The notes beneath the pieces were generated by a model. That model had not been told where the DNA came from. It saw only the letters and a program-made list of their open reading frames with translations, and did not search any database. From DATMFV01 sp035555975 (lineage in GTDB: Bacteria; Verrucomicrobiota; Verrucomicrobiia; Chthoniobacterales; Chthoniobacteraceae), in contig DATMFV010000035.1 of assembly GCA_035555975.1 (NCBI GenBank), forward strand, positions 1-64,000: a DNA stretch of 64,000 nt. The letters run 5' to 3'. The translations under genes were made by a program, and so were the position numbers. This document shows positions 8,030 to 16,700 of the stretch, piece by piece. The number at the start of each line of letters is the position of its first letter. Positions within the stretch are counted from its first letter, which is position 1.

Positions 8030-9694
8030 TTACGCCTTTACCAGCGAATGCGAACGGGCGAACCGGCGGCGGGCGTTGACGCCAAGGGCGAATGCAGCAA
8101 GGCCGAGGCCGACGAGCGCGGCGGAGGTCGGTTCCGGGACGGCGGCGACATGAAGGGTCAGCGCCCCTTCCTCCCACAGAAGCGTACCCGAAAACCCTTC
8201 CGGCGTGTTGCCGAGAAGGAAATCGGTCCCCTCAAATGCTTCGGAAGCTCCGGTGATCAAGGTATAGCTTTGTAGGGCCAGACCGCCGTGGTTGACGATG
8301 TCGATCAGGTGGGTGCCGCTGCCGGTCTGGCTGCCGCCGGGGGCGAGCACCAGCGAAGTCGCCGTTGCCTCCGCCCCGAGGTGAAACTCCAGCCCGCTTC
8401 CCTCGCCGAGGGTCAGGTTCCCTACCGCGAGTTGCACCCCCGTGGTGATCGAAAGCACGGTCTCCTCCCCGAGCGCGAGGTCGCCGCCCGCCACGGCCTG
8501 GTCGTGCGAGGCGACCAGCCGCCCTGCTTCGACCACCGTGCCGGTGGCATGGGTGTTGGCGTTTTTGAGGACCAGCGTCCCGTCGCCCACTTTCACGAGG
8601 CCCCCTTCGGAATCGCCTGAAACCACGCCGCCGATGATTAGCGTCGTATCGGCTTCGACGCCGACGGTGGCATGGGCGAGCGCACCGAGGGCGACGTTTC
8701 CGCTCCATTGGTTGTCGCCGGTCAGGTTGCGCAGGGAGCCTTTGGCGTCGCGACCGGAGCCCGCCAGCGTCAGGTTCCGGTTCCTGACGTCGATGTTGTT
8801 GGTCAGTTCGAGGGTCGAGGTGGAGCCGCTGCCCGCCGTAAAGGAGACGTTGGCCGCCGTCGAGGCGAGCCCGAACGCAGTCGCGCTGGAGATGCGGACG
8901 GTCGTATTTGCAGTGGTGCCGGTGCCCCCGAGTGTGGTATCGCCGCTATAGCTATTGTTTCCCGAGATTTCGAGCAGGCAGTTGGTGGTGTTGTTGAGCA
9001 GTCTCACCGCCGTCCCGGCGACCGCTTCGCTGATCGTTCCCGAAAGAATCGCCCCGTTGGTTCCCGCGGCAATGAGGGTGTTGTCAGCCCCGAGAAGAAT
9101 CGCGTTGGAGTGGGCGCCTCCCCGAAGCTGCAACTGGGCTCCCGAATCGGCCATCGTAATCTGGTTGGTGCCAAATGCCCCGGCATAGACATGGACGACA
9201 GCCCCGGTGGAGAGTTCGACCCCGCCGGTAAAGGTGTTGCCCGTATTGGAGAAAATGTAGCGACCTCCGGTAATCTTCAGGCCGCTGCTTCCTTCCAGCC
9301 TGGAATCAATGGTCAGCCGGGTCGTGCCGCTGGAAGTGCTGGTGCCCGAAATCAGCGCCTTCACGGAAGGGGTGCCGGAGTTGAGAATGATCGTGCCGCT
9401 CTCCAGTCTCCATCCGACGGCGAGCGCATCAAGGGCGATTTCTCCCAGGGTCACGCTCTCCCCGGTTCCGGCGATGGCAATGGTGCGCCCCGAGGTTCCG
9501 GCGAGATGGGCCACCGCGCCGGGACCGTCGGCCACCGTCTGCAATTCCCAGTTGTCTTCGTCAAACCAGTCTCCGTTGCCCGCATAAGACCAGGTGCCGT
9601 CGGCGGCATGGGCGGCGGGATGGAGCAGGGCGAGAGCACCGGCGAGTAAAAGGGTACGAAAGAAGGGGCGATTCATCGGTTCCGGAGTTTTCAT
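8030..9694 (-). CDS. PEP-CTERM surface protein with autotransporter-type beta-strand repeats (cassette 1)
   Basis: The 554-residue secreted protein has a signal peptide (MNRPFFRTLLLAGALALLHPAAHA region). A long repetitive beta-helix part rich in Gly, Thr, Ser and Asn contains motifs of the autotransporter-associated repeat (NTFTGGVEL, NSYSGDTTL, GDGTLVLKNANTHATGT). The C-terminus is a PEP-CTERM sorting signal: VPEP, a hydrophobic helix, then NARRRFARSH. Such proteins are processed by an exosortase and displayed or released at the cell surface. There is no translocator barrel, so it is not a true autotransporter. It sits between the pseudopilin and the sugar-binding protein. A start at 9676 is also possible. 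Confidence 0.88.
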   Translation of the reverse strand: MKTPEPMNRPFFRTLLLAGALALLHPAAHAADGTWSYAGNGDWFDEDNWELQTVADGPGAVAHLAGTSGRTIAIAGTGESVTLGEIALDALAVGWRLESGTIILNSGTPSVKALISGTSTSSGTTRLTIDSRLEGSSGLKITGGRYIFSNTGNTFTGGVELSTGAVVHVYAGAFGTNQITMADSGAQLQLRGGAHSNAILLGADNTLIAAGTNGAILSGTISEAVAGTAVRLLNNTTNCLLEISGNNSYSGDTTLGGTGTTANTTVRISSATAFGLASTAANVSFTAGSGSTSTLELTNNIDVRNRNLTLAGSGRDAKGSLRNLTGDNQWSGNVALGALAHATVGVEADTTLIIGGVVSGDSEGGLVKVGDGTLVLKNANTHATGTVVEAGRLVASHDQAVAGGDLALGEETVLSITTGVQLAVGNLTLGEGSGLEFHLGAEATATSLVLAPGGSQTGSGTHLIDIVNHGGLALQSYTLITGASEAFEGTDFLLGNTPEGFSGTLLWEEGALTLHVAAVPEPTSAALVGLGLAAFALGVNARRRFARSHSLVKA

Positions 9695-9697
9695 GGT

Positions 9698-10432
9698 CTA
9701 GGGATGGGTGTTGAGGATCTCCTTGCGGTAGTCGGCCGTATAGATTTCGCTGATGCCAAGGGCCGCCAGACGGTTCCGGTCGGCCAGTTCCGCATGGCCG
9801 TCGAGAAAAAAGAGCGAGGCCCGCCCGCCGTGGCGGAGCTGAATCCGCCCGTCGGAGGCGACACCCGAAGGGAAGAGGCGCATCGTCCCGACCGTCTTGG
9901 TGCAGGCATCGGCGAAAAGAATGCTCCGGGAAGGTTCGGGATGAGCCCGGGTGTTGAGGATATAGCGAAGGCTGTTGGCATGGCCGCCGGTGATCTCCGG
10001 CGAAAGCTTTTCGGTGTATCCGTAAGGGTCGCCCAGATTGAAGGCGTAGTGGTCCACGTTATAGGCATGGTCGGGCGGGATCAGCGGGCAGCGCTGCCGG
10101 GTGAGTTCCCGGGCCGTGATGTAGTTGCCGAGGATCAGCGGATGCTGCCAGTGAACCGAGATCTCCTTGACCTGCGCGCCGTAGTACCAGTGGGAGAGCG
10201 GCCGCGGGTTTTCGCTGATGTAAAGGCTCATGAGCTGCCCGATGTTGCGAATCCGGTTCAGGCAGACGACGGCGGTCCGCCCCTCCGAAACGCGCGAGGC
10301 CACCGGGAAAACGAGGGCGACCAGCGCCGCCACGATCGCCACCGCGACCACCAGCTCCAGGGCGGTAAAGGCAGCGCCCCGGCACGCCCTGGCGGGAGCG
10401 GAGCGGGAACGCGTGGCGGGGGTGCACGTCAT
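9698..10432 (-). CDS. H-X9-DG pseudopilin (cassette 1)
   Basis: This type II secretion/type IV pilin-like protein has an N-terminal methylation helix at about residues 22-45 (FTALELVVAVAIVAALVALVFP). Cleavage before F puts Glu at +5, but residue -1 is Ala instead of the usual Gly. The C-terminal part holds RHGGRASLFFLDGHAEL, an exact H-x9-D-G motif, the mark of a prepilin-associated family common in Verrucomicrobiota, Lentisphaerae and Planctomycetes. Several in-frame starts exist (10432, 10444, 10468); 10432 keeps the operator at 10479-10494 upstream. It is the first gene after that operator. Confidence 0.82.
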   Translation of the reverse strand: MTCTPATRSRSAPARACRGAAFTALELVVAVAIVAALVALVFPVASRVSEGRTAVVCLNRIRNIGQLMSLYISENPRPLSHWYYGAQVKEISVHWQHPLILGNYITARELTRQRCPLIPPDHAYNVDHYAFNLGDPYGYTEKLSPEITGGHANSLRYILNTRAHPEPSRSILFADACTKTVGTMRLFPSGVASDGRIQLRHGGRASLFFLDGHAELADRNRLAALGISEIYTADYRKEILNTHP

Positions 10433-10478
10433 GGCGAGCAACATGGCCAACACCCCGGCGGACGACAAGCGCCGGGAG

Positions 10479-10494
10479 TTTCAAATTGTTGAAA
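10479..10494. promoter_or_regulatory. LacI-type operator candidate inside cassette 1
   Basis: TTTCAAATTGTTGAAA has perfect 6-base inverted arms (TTTCAA/TTGAAA) around ATTG. It lies in the gap between the GHL10-like gene and the pseudopilin gene. An almost identical copy (one mismatch) lies at 13416-13431 between the dehydrogenase and the divergent LacI gene. The pair suggests that one LacI protein controls two promoters of this locus. Confidence 0.65.
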
Positions 10495-10528
10495 TGCGTT
10501 CAAGGCGGGTCGGCGCGGTTCTTCTTTT

Positions 10529-12250
10529 TCAGCGGGCGGCCGCCTTGGCGGGTTCCGGGCTTTCGGGCGCAATGCGCAACATCACGTCGCGCACCAGCAC
10601 CCCCGTGCCGCCGTCAGCCGGTTGCAGGGTAATCCGATTCTCCCCGTTGCGCACGGCGGCGGCAGGCACTTTCAGGATCACTTCGTCCCGGACGGCGATC
10701 GGCTCCGGCGTGAGCGCCTCTCCGTTGAAAAGCACCGTCATCTTTCCCGCGTGCGGGCCGGTGCCGGTGCCGTCGACGAGCAGTTCCGCGCTTCCCTTCC
10801 AGCCGTTGGCGGGGAGGCGCGTCACCAGTTTGAGCGGCAGGCCCGCAGGGGGGATCGCCTTGGGGAAACCGGGAGAGACGATCGGCTCTTCAAAGAAGGT
10901 ATTGCCCCCGTCGATAAACTGCGAGGGCGATTGCTGCGTGCCCCGCGCCATATGGAAATACTTGGCGGGCCGGGAAGCCATTGTCTCCAGGTCGGCAAGC
11001 TCCGCGAAGAGGGGGTGGTCGAGGTTGAAGAGGTTAAAGAGTTCGATGCCGTCGTGCCCCTGTGCGATGGCGCTCAGGATTCGCCCGCGGTAGGTCTCCA
11101 CGTCGTGCCGTCGAAAAAAGGGGGGACGGTGGTAGTCCTGCGTGCCGGTGATCCATCCATAGCGACGGTGCCGGTCAGGCTCTTCCTTTAACGCTTCCTT
11201 GGGAATCTGAACCGCCGTACGGTCGATCGACGCATAAGCGGCCACCCCGTATTGGTGCGCCAGTTCGGCGCTTCGGGACCATGGTGCGAGCCGGAAGTAG
11301 CCGCCAAACACGCAAAAATCGAGCAGCCCGAGCTTCAGGTAGTTTTCCAGGTCGAGCCCGATCCGGTAGCAATAGTCGGGGGAATCCGGCGTCTTGATCC
11401 CCAGAACCACCTTGCGCTCTCCGGCGGGCAGCCGGGCATTGTGTTCGTCGACCCGGGCGCGGACGGCGCGGAGAAAGCCGGTCAGCGCGGCCCGGTCCGC
11501 GTCGCTTGCCTCTCCTCCCTGCGCCACCGATGGAAAGAGGACCGGGTGCCGGAAAAAATCGAGTTCGATCCCGTGGACGGCATAGCGATCAAGCACCTCC
11601 GAGATCATCGCCAGCGCAAAGGCACGGACCTCTTCGCTGGCATAGTTGACCTGCGTCCAGGCTCCGAAAGGGAGCTTTTCCGACGGTTTGCCAAGGAGGA
11701 GTTCGGGGTGGTCCTTCTTGAATTGCGAGAGCGGAATGTTCTCGGGGTAATAGGCATCGTGCGTGTCGTTCATGCGCATCGACCACCAAAGCTCCAGATC
11801 GTGGGCCCGGCAGTAGTCGGCCATGACTTTGAGCGAATCGGTTCCTTTTTCCGCGAGCTTTTCGACCAGCGCATCGGGCCGGTGCCGACGCTGCATCTGC
11901 CGGGCGACTTCCGAGCGATGGAGCACCAGGCCGAAGCTCCACGCCGTACAATAGGAAATCGTCGTCACCTTGAATTGCTCGATTCCCCGGGTGCGGCGGC
12001 GGATCAGTTCCTGCGCGGCATCAGGCGGATTTTCGATCCGGGGAACGTTGGAACCTCCCAGCGTCGAGACATCGCCGCCGTCGTTGTTGAAGATGATGCG
12101 CCATTTGGCCGGGCGCGCTGCTTGCGATTCAGGTTTCGCCCAGGCGGCGACCGTCAGGAACGCCATTACGACCAGAGCCAGCAAAACCAGGGTTCCGGCA
12201 GGGAAAGATCGTCTTCGGGCGGGGGGAGGGGGTGTTTCGGGTAGGCTCAT
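10529..12250 (-). CDS. Secreted GHL10-like glycoside hydrolase family protein
   Basis: The 573-residue product has a proline-rich N-terminus and one hydrophobic segment (TLVLLALVVMAFLTVAAWA) that acts as signal or anchor. The body resembles the TIM-barrel of glycosyl hydrolase-like families such as GHL10/YngK. Typical segments are LELWWSMRMNDTHDAYYP, VHGIELDFFRHPVLFP with a conserved acidic pair, and a later ITGTQDY. A beta-sandwich-like domain closes the protein (about residues 440-560). Substrate is unknown. The ATG at 12250 is preferred because the dehydrogenase start has an almost identical leader. A GTG at 12358 overlapping the dehydrogenase stop is the alternative. Confidence 0.65.
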   Translation of the reverse strand: MSLPETPPPPARRRSFPAGTLVLLALVVMAFLTVAAWAKPESQAARPAKWRIIFNNDGGDVSTLGGSNVPRIENPPDAAQELIRRRTRGIEQFKVTTISYCTAWSFGLVLHRSEVARQMQRRHRPDALVEKLAEKGTDSLKVMADYCRAHDLELWWSMRMNDTHDAYYPENIPLSQFKKDHPELLLGKPSEKLPFGAWTQVNYASEEVRAFALAMISEVLDRYAVHGIELDFFRHPVLFPSVAQGGEASDADRAALTGFLRAVRARVDEHNARLPAGERKVVLGIKTPDSPDYCYRIGLDLENYLKLGLLDFCVFGGYFRLAPWSRSAELAHQYGVAAYASIDRTAVQIPKEALKEEPDRHRRYGWITGTQDYHRPPFFRRHDVETYRGRILSAIAQGHDGIELFNLFNLDHPLFAELADLETMASRPAKYFHMARGTQQSPSQFIDGGNTFFEEPIVSPGFPKAIPPAGLPLKLVTRLPANGWKGSAELLVDGTGTGPHAGKMTVLFNGEALTPEPIAVRDEVILKVPAAAVRNGENRITLQPADGGTGVLVRDVMLRIAPESPEPAKAAAR

Positions 12251-12354
12251 GGCAGGGTCAAGGCAGGTCGAGGGGTAATCAGTCATTCTTTTCAAAAGGG
12301 TTGGAAACGAAACAGTGGCGGCTTGTTTTTTATGGAAGTGGCTCTCGTTTTCGC

Positions 12355-13368
12355 TCACCCCATCCAGTCAAAGAGAATCCCCATCGTAGCGGCGCGGTCG
12401 CGTTGGGCTACGCAATAGGCTTTCTCGCATTGGTCCGGGGTGAACCGGTGGGTATTCAACCCGGCAAGCGGAAAGTCGCCCCGTCTTGCGAGGTCGAAAA
12501 AAAGCCGGTTGATGGTAGTGTCGTTCCACTCCGCGGTGGCATGACCGGCGTGTGCGCCGCGAAGGGTCAACCCCCGGGTGATGACATCGCCGGTGAGATG
12601 CTGCATCCGCGGCTGGCCCGTATCTCCCAGAAGGATGACCGTTCCAAATCGGTCCGCTAGTTCCAATGCGCTTTCGAAGACTTTGGCATTGCCGGTGGAA
12701 TCCACGACGACGCGCGGCAGCCGTCCCTGATTGGCGGCGAGAATTTCCTCCCGGGCCTGCCCGACGGGAGCCGCGATGGTGGCGGTCGCTCCACCCTGGC
12801 CCGCCAGTGTCAACCGGCTGGCCTGCGTGTCCACCACGGTGATGGAAGAAGCCCCCGCCGCACGCGCCCATCGGACCGACATCTGGCCGATTGGCCCGGC
12901 TCCGATGATCAGCACGCGATCCCCCAGACGATACTCCGCCGCTTTTGCGCCCATGAAGGCAATTTTGGCCAAGGCAAACCAAACGGCCTGATCCAGCGGA
13001 ACTTCGGGCGGAATCGGGTGGCAATCGCTTTCCTCAACCAGATGATGGGAGCGATGGTTTCGGCCCACGGCCACGCGATCACCGATGTGAAGCGAAGTTC
13101 CCGATCCCACAGCTTCCACCGTTCCAACCGCGCAATAGCCGGGAGCAAACGGGTATTGCACCCAACGGTCCCAATGGGTTCCGGAATCAAAGAGCCGGTT
13201 GAAAACAATGTTCTCCGTACCGGTGCTCATGAGCGAAAGATGAATGCGGACCAACACCTCGTGCTCCCCCGGTGGCTTGATCTCGAAAGGTTCCAGCCGG
13301 ACCTGCTGTTTTCCGCAGAAGATGATCCGGCGGGCTTCAGGAAGGAGGGGCGGTTCGGGGTGGGTCAT
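12355..13368 (-). CDS. Zinc-type alcohol dehydrogenase family protein (MDR)
   Basis: This 337-residue medium-chain dehydrogenase has a GroES-like N-terminal half and a Rossmann half with VLIIGAGPIGQM near residue 165 for NAD(P) binding. The four-cysteine structural zinc loop of classical alcohol dehydrogenases is absent. It resembles sugar- or inositol-oxidising members, but the substrate is unknown. As the first gene of cassette 1 it may oxidise the imported sugar. It is transcribed divergently from the LacI gene with an operator-like palindrome (13416-13431) between them. The start at 13368 begins MTHPEPP. Confidence 0.85.
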   Translation of the reverse strand: MTHPEPPLLPEARRIIFCGKQQVRLEPFEIKPPGEHEVLVRIHLSLMSTGTENIVFNRLFDSGTHWDRWVQYPFAPGYCAVGTVEAVGSGTSLHIGDRVAVGRNHRSHHLVEESDCHPIPPEVPLDQAVWFALAKIAFMGAKAAEYRLGDRVLIIGAGPIGQMSVRWARAAGASSITVVDTQASRLTLAGQGGATATIAAPVGQAREEILAANQGRLPRVVVDSTGNAKVFESALELADRFGTVILLGDTGQPRMQHLTGDVITRGLTLRGAHAGHATAEWNDTTINRLFFDLARRGDFPLAGLNTHRFTPDQCEKAYCVAQRDRAATMGILFDWMG

Positions 13369-13415
13369 GGCAGGCTCAAGGTACGTTGCGTGGAAACCGT
13401 CGCAATCCGGCATTC

Positions 13416-13431
13416 ATTCAAATTGTTGAAA
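13416..13431. promoter_or_regulatory. LacI-type operator candidate in the divergent promoter of cassette 1
   Basis: ATTCAAATTGTTGAAA matches 15 of 16 bases of the palindrome at 10479-10494. It lies 48 bases upstream of the dehydrogenase start and 57 bases before the LacI start, so it could control both directions, including autoregulation. Confidence 0.65.
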
Positions 13432-13487
13432 TCGGTAGCGAATCGGCTTGTGATCCGCGAAGATCAGGCGTATCCATCGTTGCACCC

Positions 13488-14546
13488 ATGGAACGCCGCG
13501 TGACGATTCGTGACATCGCTTCGGCGCTTGATCTGCATTACTCCACCATCTCTCTGGCGCTGCGGAACGATCCCCGGATCAATGCCGGCACGCGCGCCCG
13601 GGTGCAGGAAATGGCCGCGCAGCTTGGCTACCGCCCCGACCCGATGGTCCGGGCGCTCTCCGCCTATCGCACGGCGCAGCGCTCGCCCACCTTCCACGCC
13701 ACGCTGGCGTGGCTGACGGACGACCGGCATTCGCTTTACCGCAATAACTACCCTTTTTTCGGCTTTTTCGAGGGAGCCAGCCAGCGGGCAAAGGAACTCG
13801 GCTACCTGCTCGAAGAATTCCCCTTCCGGCAAAGCGCCATGTCGCACAAACGTTTCGCGAAAATGCTGCTCGCGCGCGGCATTTCGGGCATTCTGGTAGC
13901 CCCTCTGCCGTTGGTGAGGAGCCGGGCCAGAATTCGCATGGACTGGAGCCCGTTTTCAGCGGTCACGATCGGCGCTTCGCTGGCATGGCCGCGGCTGCAC
14001 TCCGTCGGCAACGACCACTATTCGATGATCCAGCTTGCCGTGCGCCAGGCGATCAAGCGGGGTTACCACCGCATCGGCTTCTGCCTGCACAAGCGGACCA
14101 ACGAACGGGTGGACGGCGCGACGGTCGGCAGTTATCTGGCGGAAATGATGCGCCGCCCCCGCCTGCCGGTCATCCCGCCGCTGATCCTGCCGAGCGGTTC
14201 GGGCCGCGACGACCCCCGGGCGCGTGCGGCGATCCTCCAATGGATGGCCGATCACCGGCCCGATCTGGTCATGGCAAGCGTCACGCCACTGCTGGAGTGG
14301 ATCGCGGAGTTTACCGGGTTGTCGGTCCCGGGGGAGTTGGGGACCCTGAGCCTCAACAGCGCCATGGAGACGCGCCAGTCGGGCATTTACCAGAATCTGC
14401 ATCATGTCGGCCGGGTCGCCGTGGAAATGCTGGTCGAAATGATCCACCGGGGCGAACGCGGCATTCCCCCGCTGCAACACCGGATGTTGCTGGAAGGGGT
14501 CTGGAACGAAGGGGAGACCATGCGGCGGCAGAAGGACCCGGCGTGA
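13488..14546 (+). CDS. LacI-family transcriptional regulator (cassette 1)
   Basis: The 352-residue product has the LacI helix-turn-helix at residues 3-50 (VTIRDIASALDLHYSTISLALRNDPRI) and a periplasmic-binding-protein-like effector domain. The hinge residues Q-x-x-A-x-x-L-G-Y-R-P-D-P are clear. The effector domain diverges from classical LacI, for example in the C-terminal SLNSAMETRQSGIYQNLHHVG. It is divergent from the glycan operon and probably represses it through the TTTCAA-N4-TTGAAA palindromes until a sugar binds. The ATG at 13488 gives a normal N-terminus. Confidence 0.9.
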   Translation: MERRVTIRDIASALDLHYSTISLALRNDPRINAGTRARVQEMAAQLGYRPDPMVRALSAYRTAQRSPTFHATLAWLTDDRHSLYRNNYPFFGFFEGASQRAKELGYLLEEFPFRQSAMSHKRFAKMLLARGISGILVAPLPLVRSRARIRMDWSPFSAVTIGASLAWPRLHSVGNDHYSMIQLAVRQAIKRGYHRIGFCLHKRTNERVDGATVGSYLAEMMRRPRLPVIPPLILPSGSGRDDPRARAAILQWMADHRPDLVMASVTPLLEWIAEFTGLSVPGELGTLSLNSAMETRQSGIYQNLHHVGRVAVEMLVEMIHRGERGIPPLQHRMLLEGVWNEGETMRRQKDPA

Positions 14547-14622
14547 TCCGGCGCATCCTGCCAACCCCATCGCCACCCCGGGTTCCAACGCGGGAGATCA
14601 TCTCCGAGTCCCGCCGGATCAC
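14543..14622. terminator. Inverted repeat spanning convergent gene ends
   Basis: GTGATCCGGCG at 14543-14553 is the reverse complement of CGCCGGATCAC at 14612-14622. Each arm contains the stop codon of one of the convergent genes (LacI and amidohydrolase). The loop is long (58 bases) and there is no T run, so a terminator role is only a possibility. Confidence 0.3.
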
Positions 14623-15686
14623 GCCACGGCCATGGCCGGGAGTTTGAAAAAATCGGCTGCGTTATCGTGGAGGATGCGGCGAATGGTCGTTTCGCCAAGG
14701 ATGCGCGGGAGCTTGGTGGGTTCATCGAAATCCCAGTGCGGAAAATCGCTCGCATACATGACGATATGGTCGGCATCGATCATATTGAAGATTTGCTGCA
14801 AGTGTTCGGCCTTTGCCGGTTCTTCAATGGGCTGGGTGGTCAGGCGGATATGGTCGCGCACATATTGGCTGGGCATGCGCTTGAGAAAGGGCGCCTGCTG
14901 GCGGAGCGCCTTGAACTCGGCATCCATGCGCCAGAGCAGGTGCGGCAGCCACGCGATGCCCCCCTCGACGAGCATCACGCGAAGGCCGGGGAATTTCTCG
15001 AATACGCCGTTGAGCACCATGCTCGCCGCCTGCGCCATATAAAACTGCGGCAGGCAGACGTGGCTTTCGAGGTAGGTCGTCGCCTCGCCTGCGGGCGTCA
15101 TGGCGGCGTTGGTGATGGTGGCTCCCGTGGCGGGATGGATGTGGATCGGAAGCCCATGCCGCTCGCACGCTTCATAAATCGGCCAGTAATAGCGATTGCC
15201 AAAGGCGATCCGGTTGGCCGCGCCAAAAAAACAGACCGCTGCGACCTGCGGCGTGCCCGCGAGCCGTTCGATCTCCCGCACGGCTGCCGCCGGGTCCTGA
15301 AGCGGGACCTTGAGGCCGAGGTGAAACCGTTCATCAACGGGCAGCCAATGGTCGATATAAAAGCGGTTGAGCCCCCGGCAGATGGCATCAACGTAGTCCG
15401 GATCGGGAATGCCCGCGATGGGGGCCTGCGTGCCTGAAAGCAGGGCGAAACGGTGTCCGTACCGGTCCAGCAAAGCCGAACGGAAATAGTGGGGATCGCC
15501 AAAGGATTTCGCGTCCAGATCGCGGCGATTGCCTCCTTCCTCGCCCCGGATTCCCGAGGCCAGCCGCCGGAAGCCATATCGGGAAAGCTCGCTCCGATAA
15601 GGTTCATCAAGATACCCGACGAGTTGCTCAATCGTCGGGTTGTTCTGATGCACATCGCAATCGACGATGGGATACGTGTTGCTCAT
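14619..15686 (-). CDS. Amidohydrolase family protein (amidohydrolase_2, ACMSD-like)
   Basis: The 355-residue metal-dependent hydrolase or decarboxylase has the N-terminal metal motif D-x-H (YPIVDCDVHQN). A middle histidine lies in LPIHIHPATGA near residue 190. There is a C-terminal metal aspartate in YASDFPHWDFDEP near residue 315. The family includes decarboxylases of aromatic and keto acids and lactonases; the substrate is not deducible. It is 72 bases downstream of the AraC gene, whose stop codon lies inside a 53-bp repeat also found before cassette 2's first gene. The frame stays open far upstream, but the ATG at 15686 matches the family start. Confidence 0.85.
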   Translation of the reverse strand: MSNTYPIVDCDVHQNNPTIEQLVGYLDEPYRSELSRYGFRRLASGIRGEEGGNRRDLDAKSFGDPHYFRSALLDRYGHRFALLSGTQAPIAGIPDPDYVDAICRGLNRFYIDHWLPVDERFHLGLKVPLQDPAAAVREIERLAGTPQVAAVCFFGAANRIAFGNRYYWPIYEACERHGLPIHIHPATGATITNAAMTPAGEATTYLESHVCLPQFYMAQAASMVLNGVFEKFPGLRVMLVEGGIAWLPHLLWRMDAEFKALRQQAPFLKRMPSQYVRDHIRLTTQPIEEPAKAEHLQQIFNMIDADHIVMYASDFPHWDFDEPTKLPRILGETTIRRILHDNAADFFKLPAMAVA

Positions 15687-15714
15687 GCCCCAGGCTACCA
15701 CGGGGTTGACGCCC

Positions 15715-15767
15715 CTGCTTGCCCGCGCGTGACACGATTTTTTGTCGATTGGTGATGTCAGCTCCCG
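15715..15767 (-). repeat. 53-bp promoter-like repeat, copy A
   Basis: This segment matches 20331-20383 at 48 of 53 positions and is in the same orientation. Its core is CGATTTTTTGTCGATT, flanked by GTGAC and GTGAT spaced 23 bases apart, a direct-repeat spacing seen in AraC-family sites. It overlaps the end of the AraC gene. It ends 28 bases before the amidohydrolase ATG, and the second copy has a similar spacing to an in-frame ATGAGC. Confidence 0.7.
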
Positions 15768-16618
15768 TGGCGGTGGAGGGTGCGGAATTGCGTGGGGGTG
15801 ATGCCCTCGTGCTTGCGAAAGACGCGGCTGAAATGGGCGTGGGACTGGAACCCGGCGGCGAGCGCGATGTCGAGCAGCGAGGCCGGGGCGTGGGTATCGG
15901 CGAGCAGGCGGCGGGCCGCGTCCACGCGACGGTTCAACACGTAATGTTGATAGGTGATGCCGAAGCGCTGGCGGAAAACACGGCTCAGGTGTTCGCGGCT
16001 GACGCCGAAATGGCGGGCGAGCGTTGCGGCGGAAAGGTCTTCGTCGAGGTGGTCGGCCACGTAGGCGGCGGTTTCGTCCGCAAGGCGTCCGCCGGGCGGT
16101 TGCTCGGACCGGGGCTGCGCGGCGAGCCGGGCGGAGAGGGCGAGCAGTTCGTAGGCGAGACCCAGCGCGGTTTCCTGCCACCAGTCGACCTGTCGCCGCG
16201 ACTCGGTGGCGATACGGGAAATCAGGTTGCGCACCTCGCGGGCGGAGTCCGGATCGAGATACAGGCAGCGCGGTTTGAGGAAGGGGGGCTTGTCCAGCAG
16301 GAGGCGGAGCGCCCGGGTGAAGGGCCGCGCATCCCCGGCGGAAGGGGCGATGCACAGGACGCTGCGGACATAGCGTCCCGGCGTGTAGACTTCGAGCCGG
16401 TGGACGGCGGGTTCGGGAATGAAAACCAGCGTTCCCGCAGCGAGCGCAAAAACCTCTTCGCCCACATGGAGCGCGCCCCGGCCCTGGCAGGTAAGATTGA
16501 GTTCAAGCCCGGGCTGGCGATGGGTAAAGGTCTTGTTCCGCGTCTCGGAATCGACGGCATAAACGAGCTTGGCCTCCAACATGTCGGCAAGCGGCTCGTT
16601 CCACTGTGGGAGGGACAT
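15758..16618 (-). CDS. AraC-family transcriptional regulator (cassette 2)
   Basis: The 286-residue regulator has an N-terminal cupin-like sensing domain (about residues 20-95, with HRQPGLELNLTCQGRG and TLVFIPEPAVHRLEVY). Two helix-turn-helix units follow in the last 100 residues (SAATLARHFGVSREHLSRVFRQRFG and SLLDIALAAGFQSHAHFSRVFRKHEGITPTQFR). It normally activates genes when a small sugar binds. It lies between the DUF4838 gene and the amidohydrolase, all on the minus strand. The two 53-bp repeats, one before the first gene of the cassette and one before the amidohydrolase, are good candidates for its sites. Confidence 0.9.
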   Translation of the reverse strand: MSLPQWNEPLADMLEAKLVYAVDSETRNKTFTHRQPGLELNLTCQGRGALHVGEEVFALAAGTLVFIPEPAVHRLEVYTPGRYVRSVLCIAPSAGDARPFTRALRLLLDKPPFLKPRCLYLDPDSAREVRNLISRIATESRRQVDWWQETALGLAYELLALSARLAAQPRSEQPPGGRLADETAAYVADHLDEDLSAATLARHFGVSREHLSRVFRQRFGITYQHYVLNRRVDAARRLLADTHAPASLLDIALAAGFQSHAHFSRVFRKHEGITPTQFRTLHRHGS

Positions 16619-16700
16619 GGCGGATGGTGGCTCAATCGGGAAGGCTTTGGCAAATCTTAAGCGTACCCCGTGCCGCCCCTGCCCGATGGAACGAACCCCG

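Noticed and set aside
8030..9694. True type V autotransporter
   Set aside because: Despite beta-strand repeats there is no C-terminal translocator barrel; the end is a PEP-CTERM signal. The same holds for 58711-60648.
12288..12306. Third cassette 1 operator (TTTTCAAAAGGG...)
   Set aside because: Only half of the palindrome is present and it lies at an operon-internal junction; the match is too weak.
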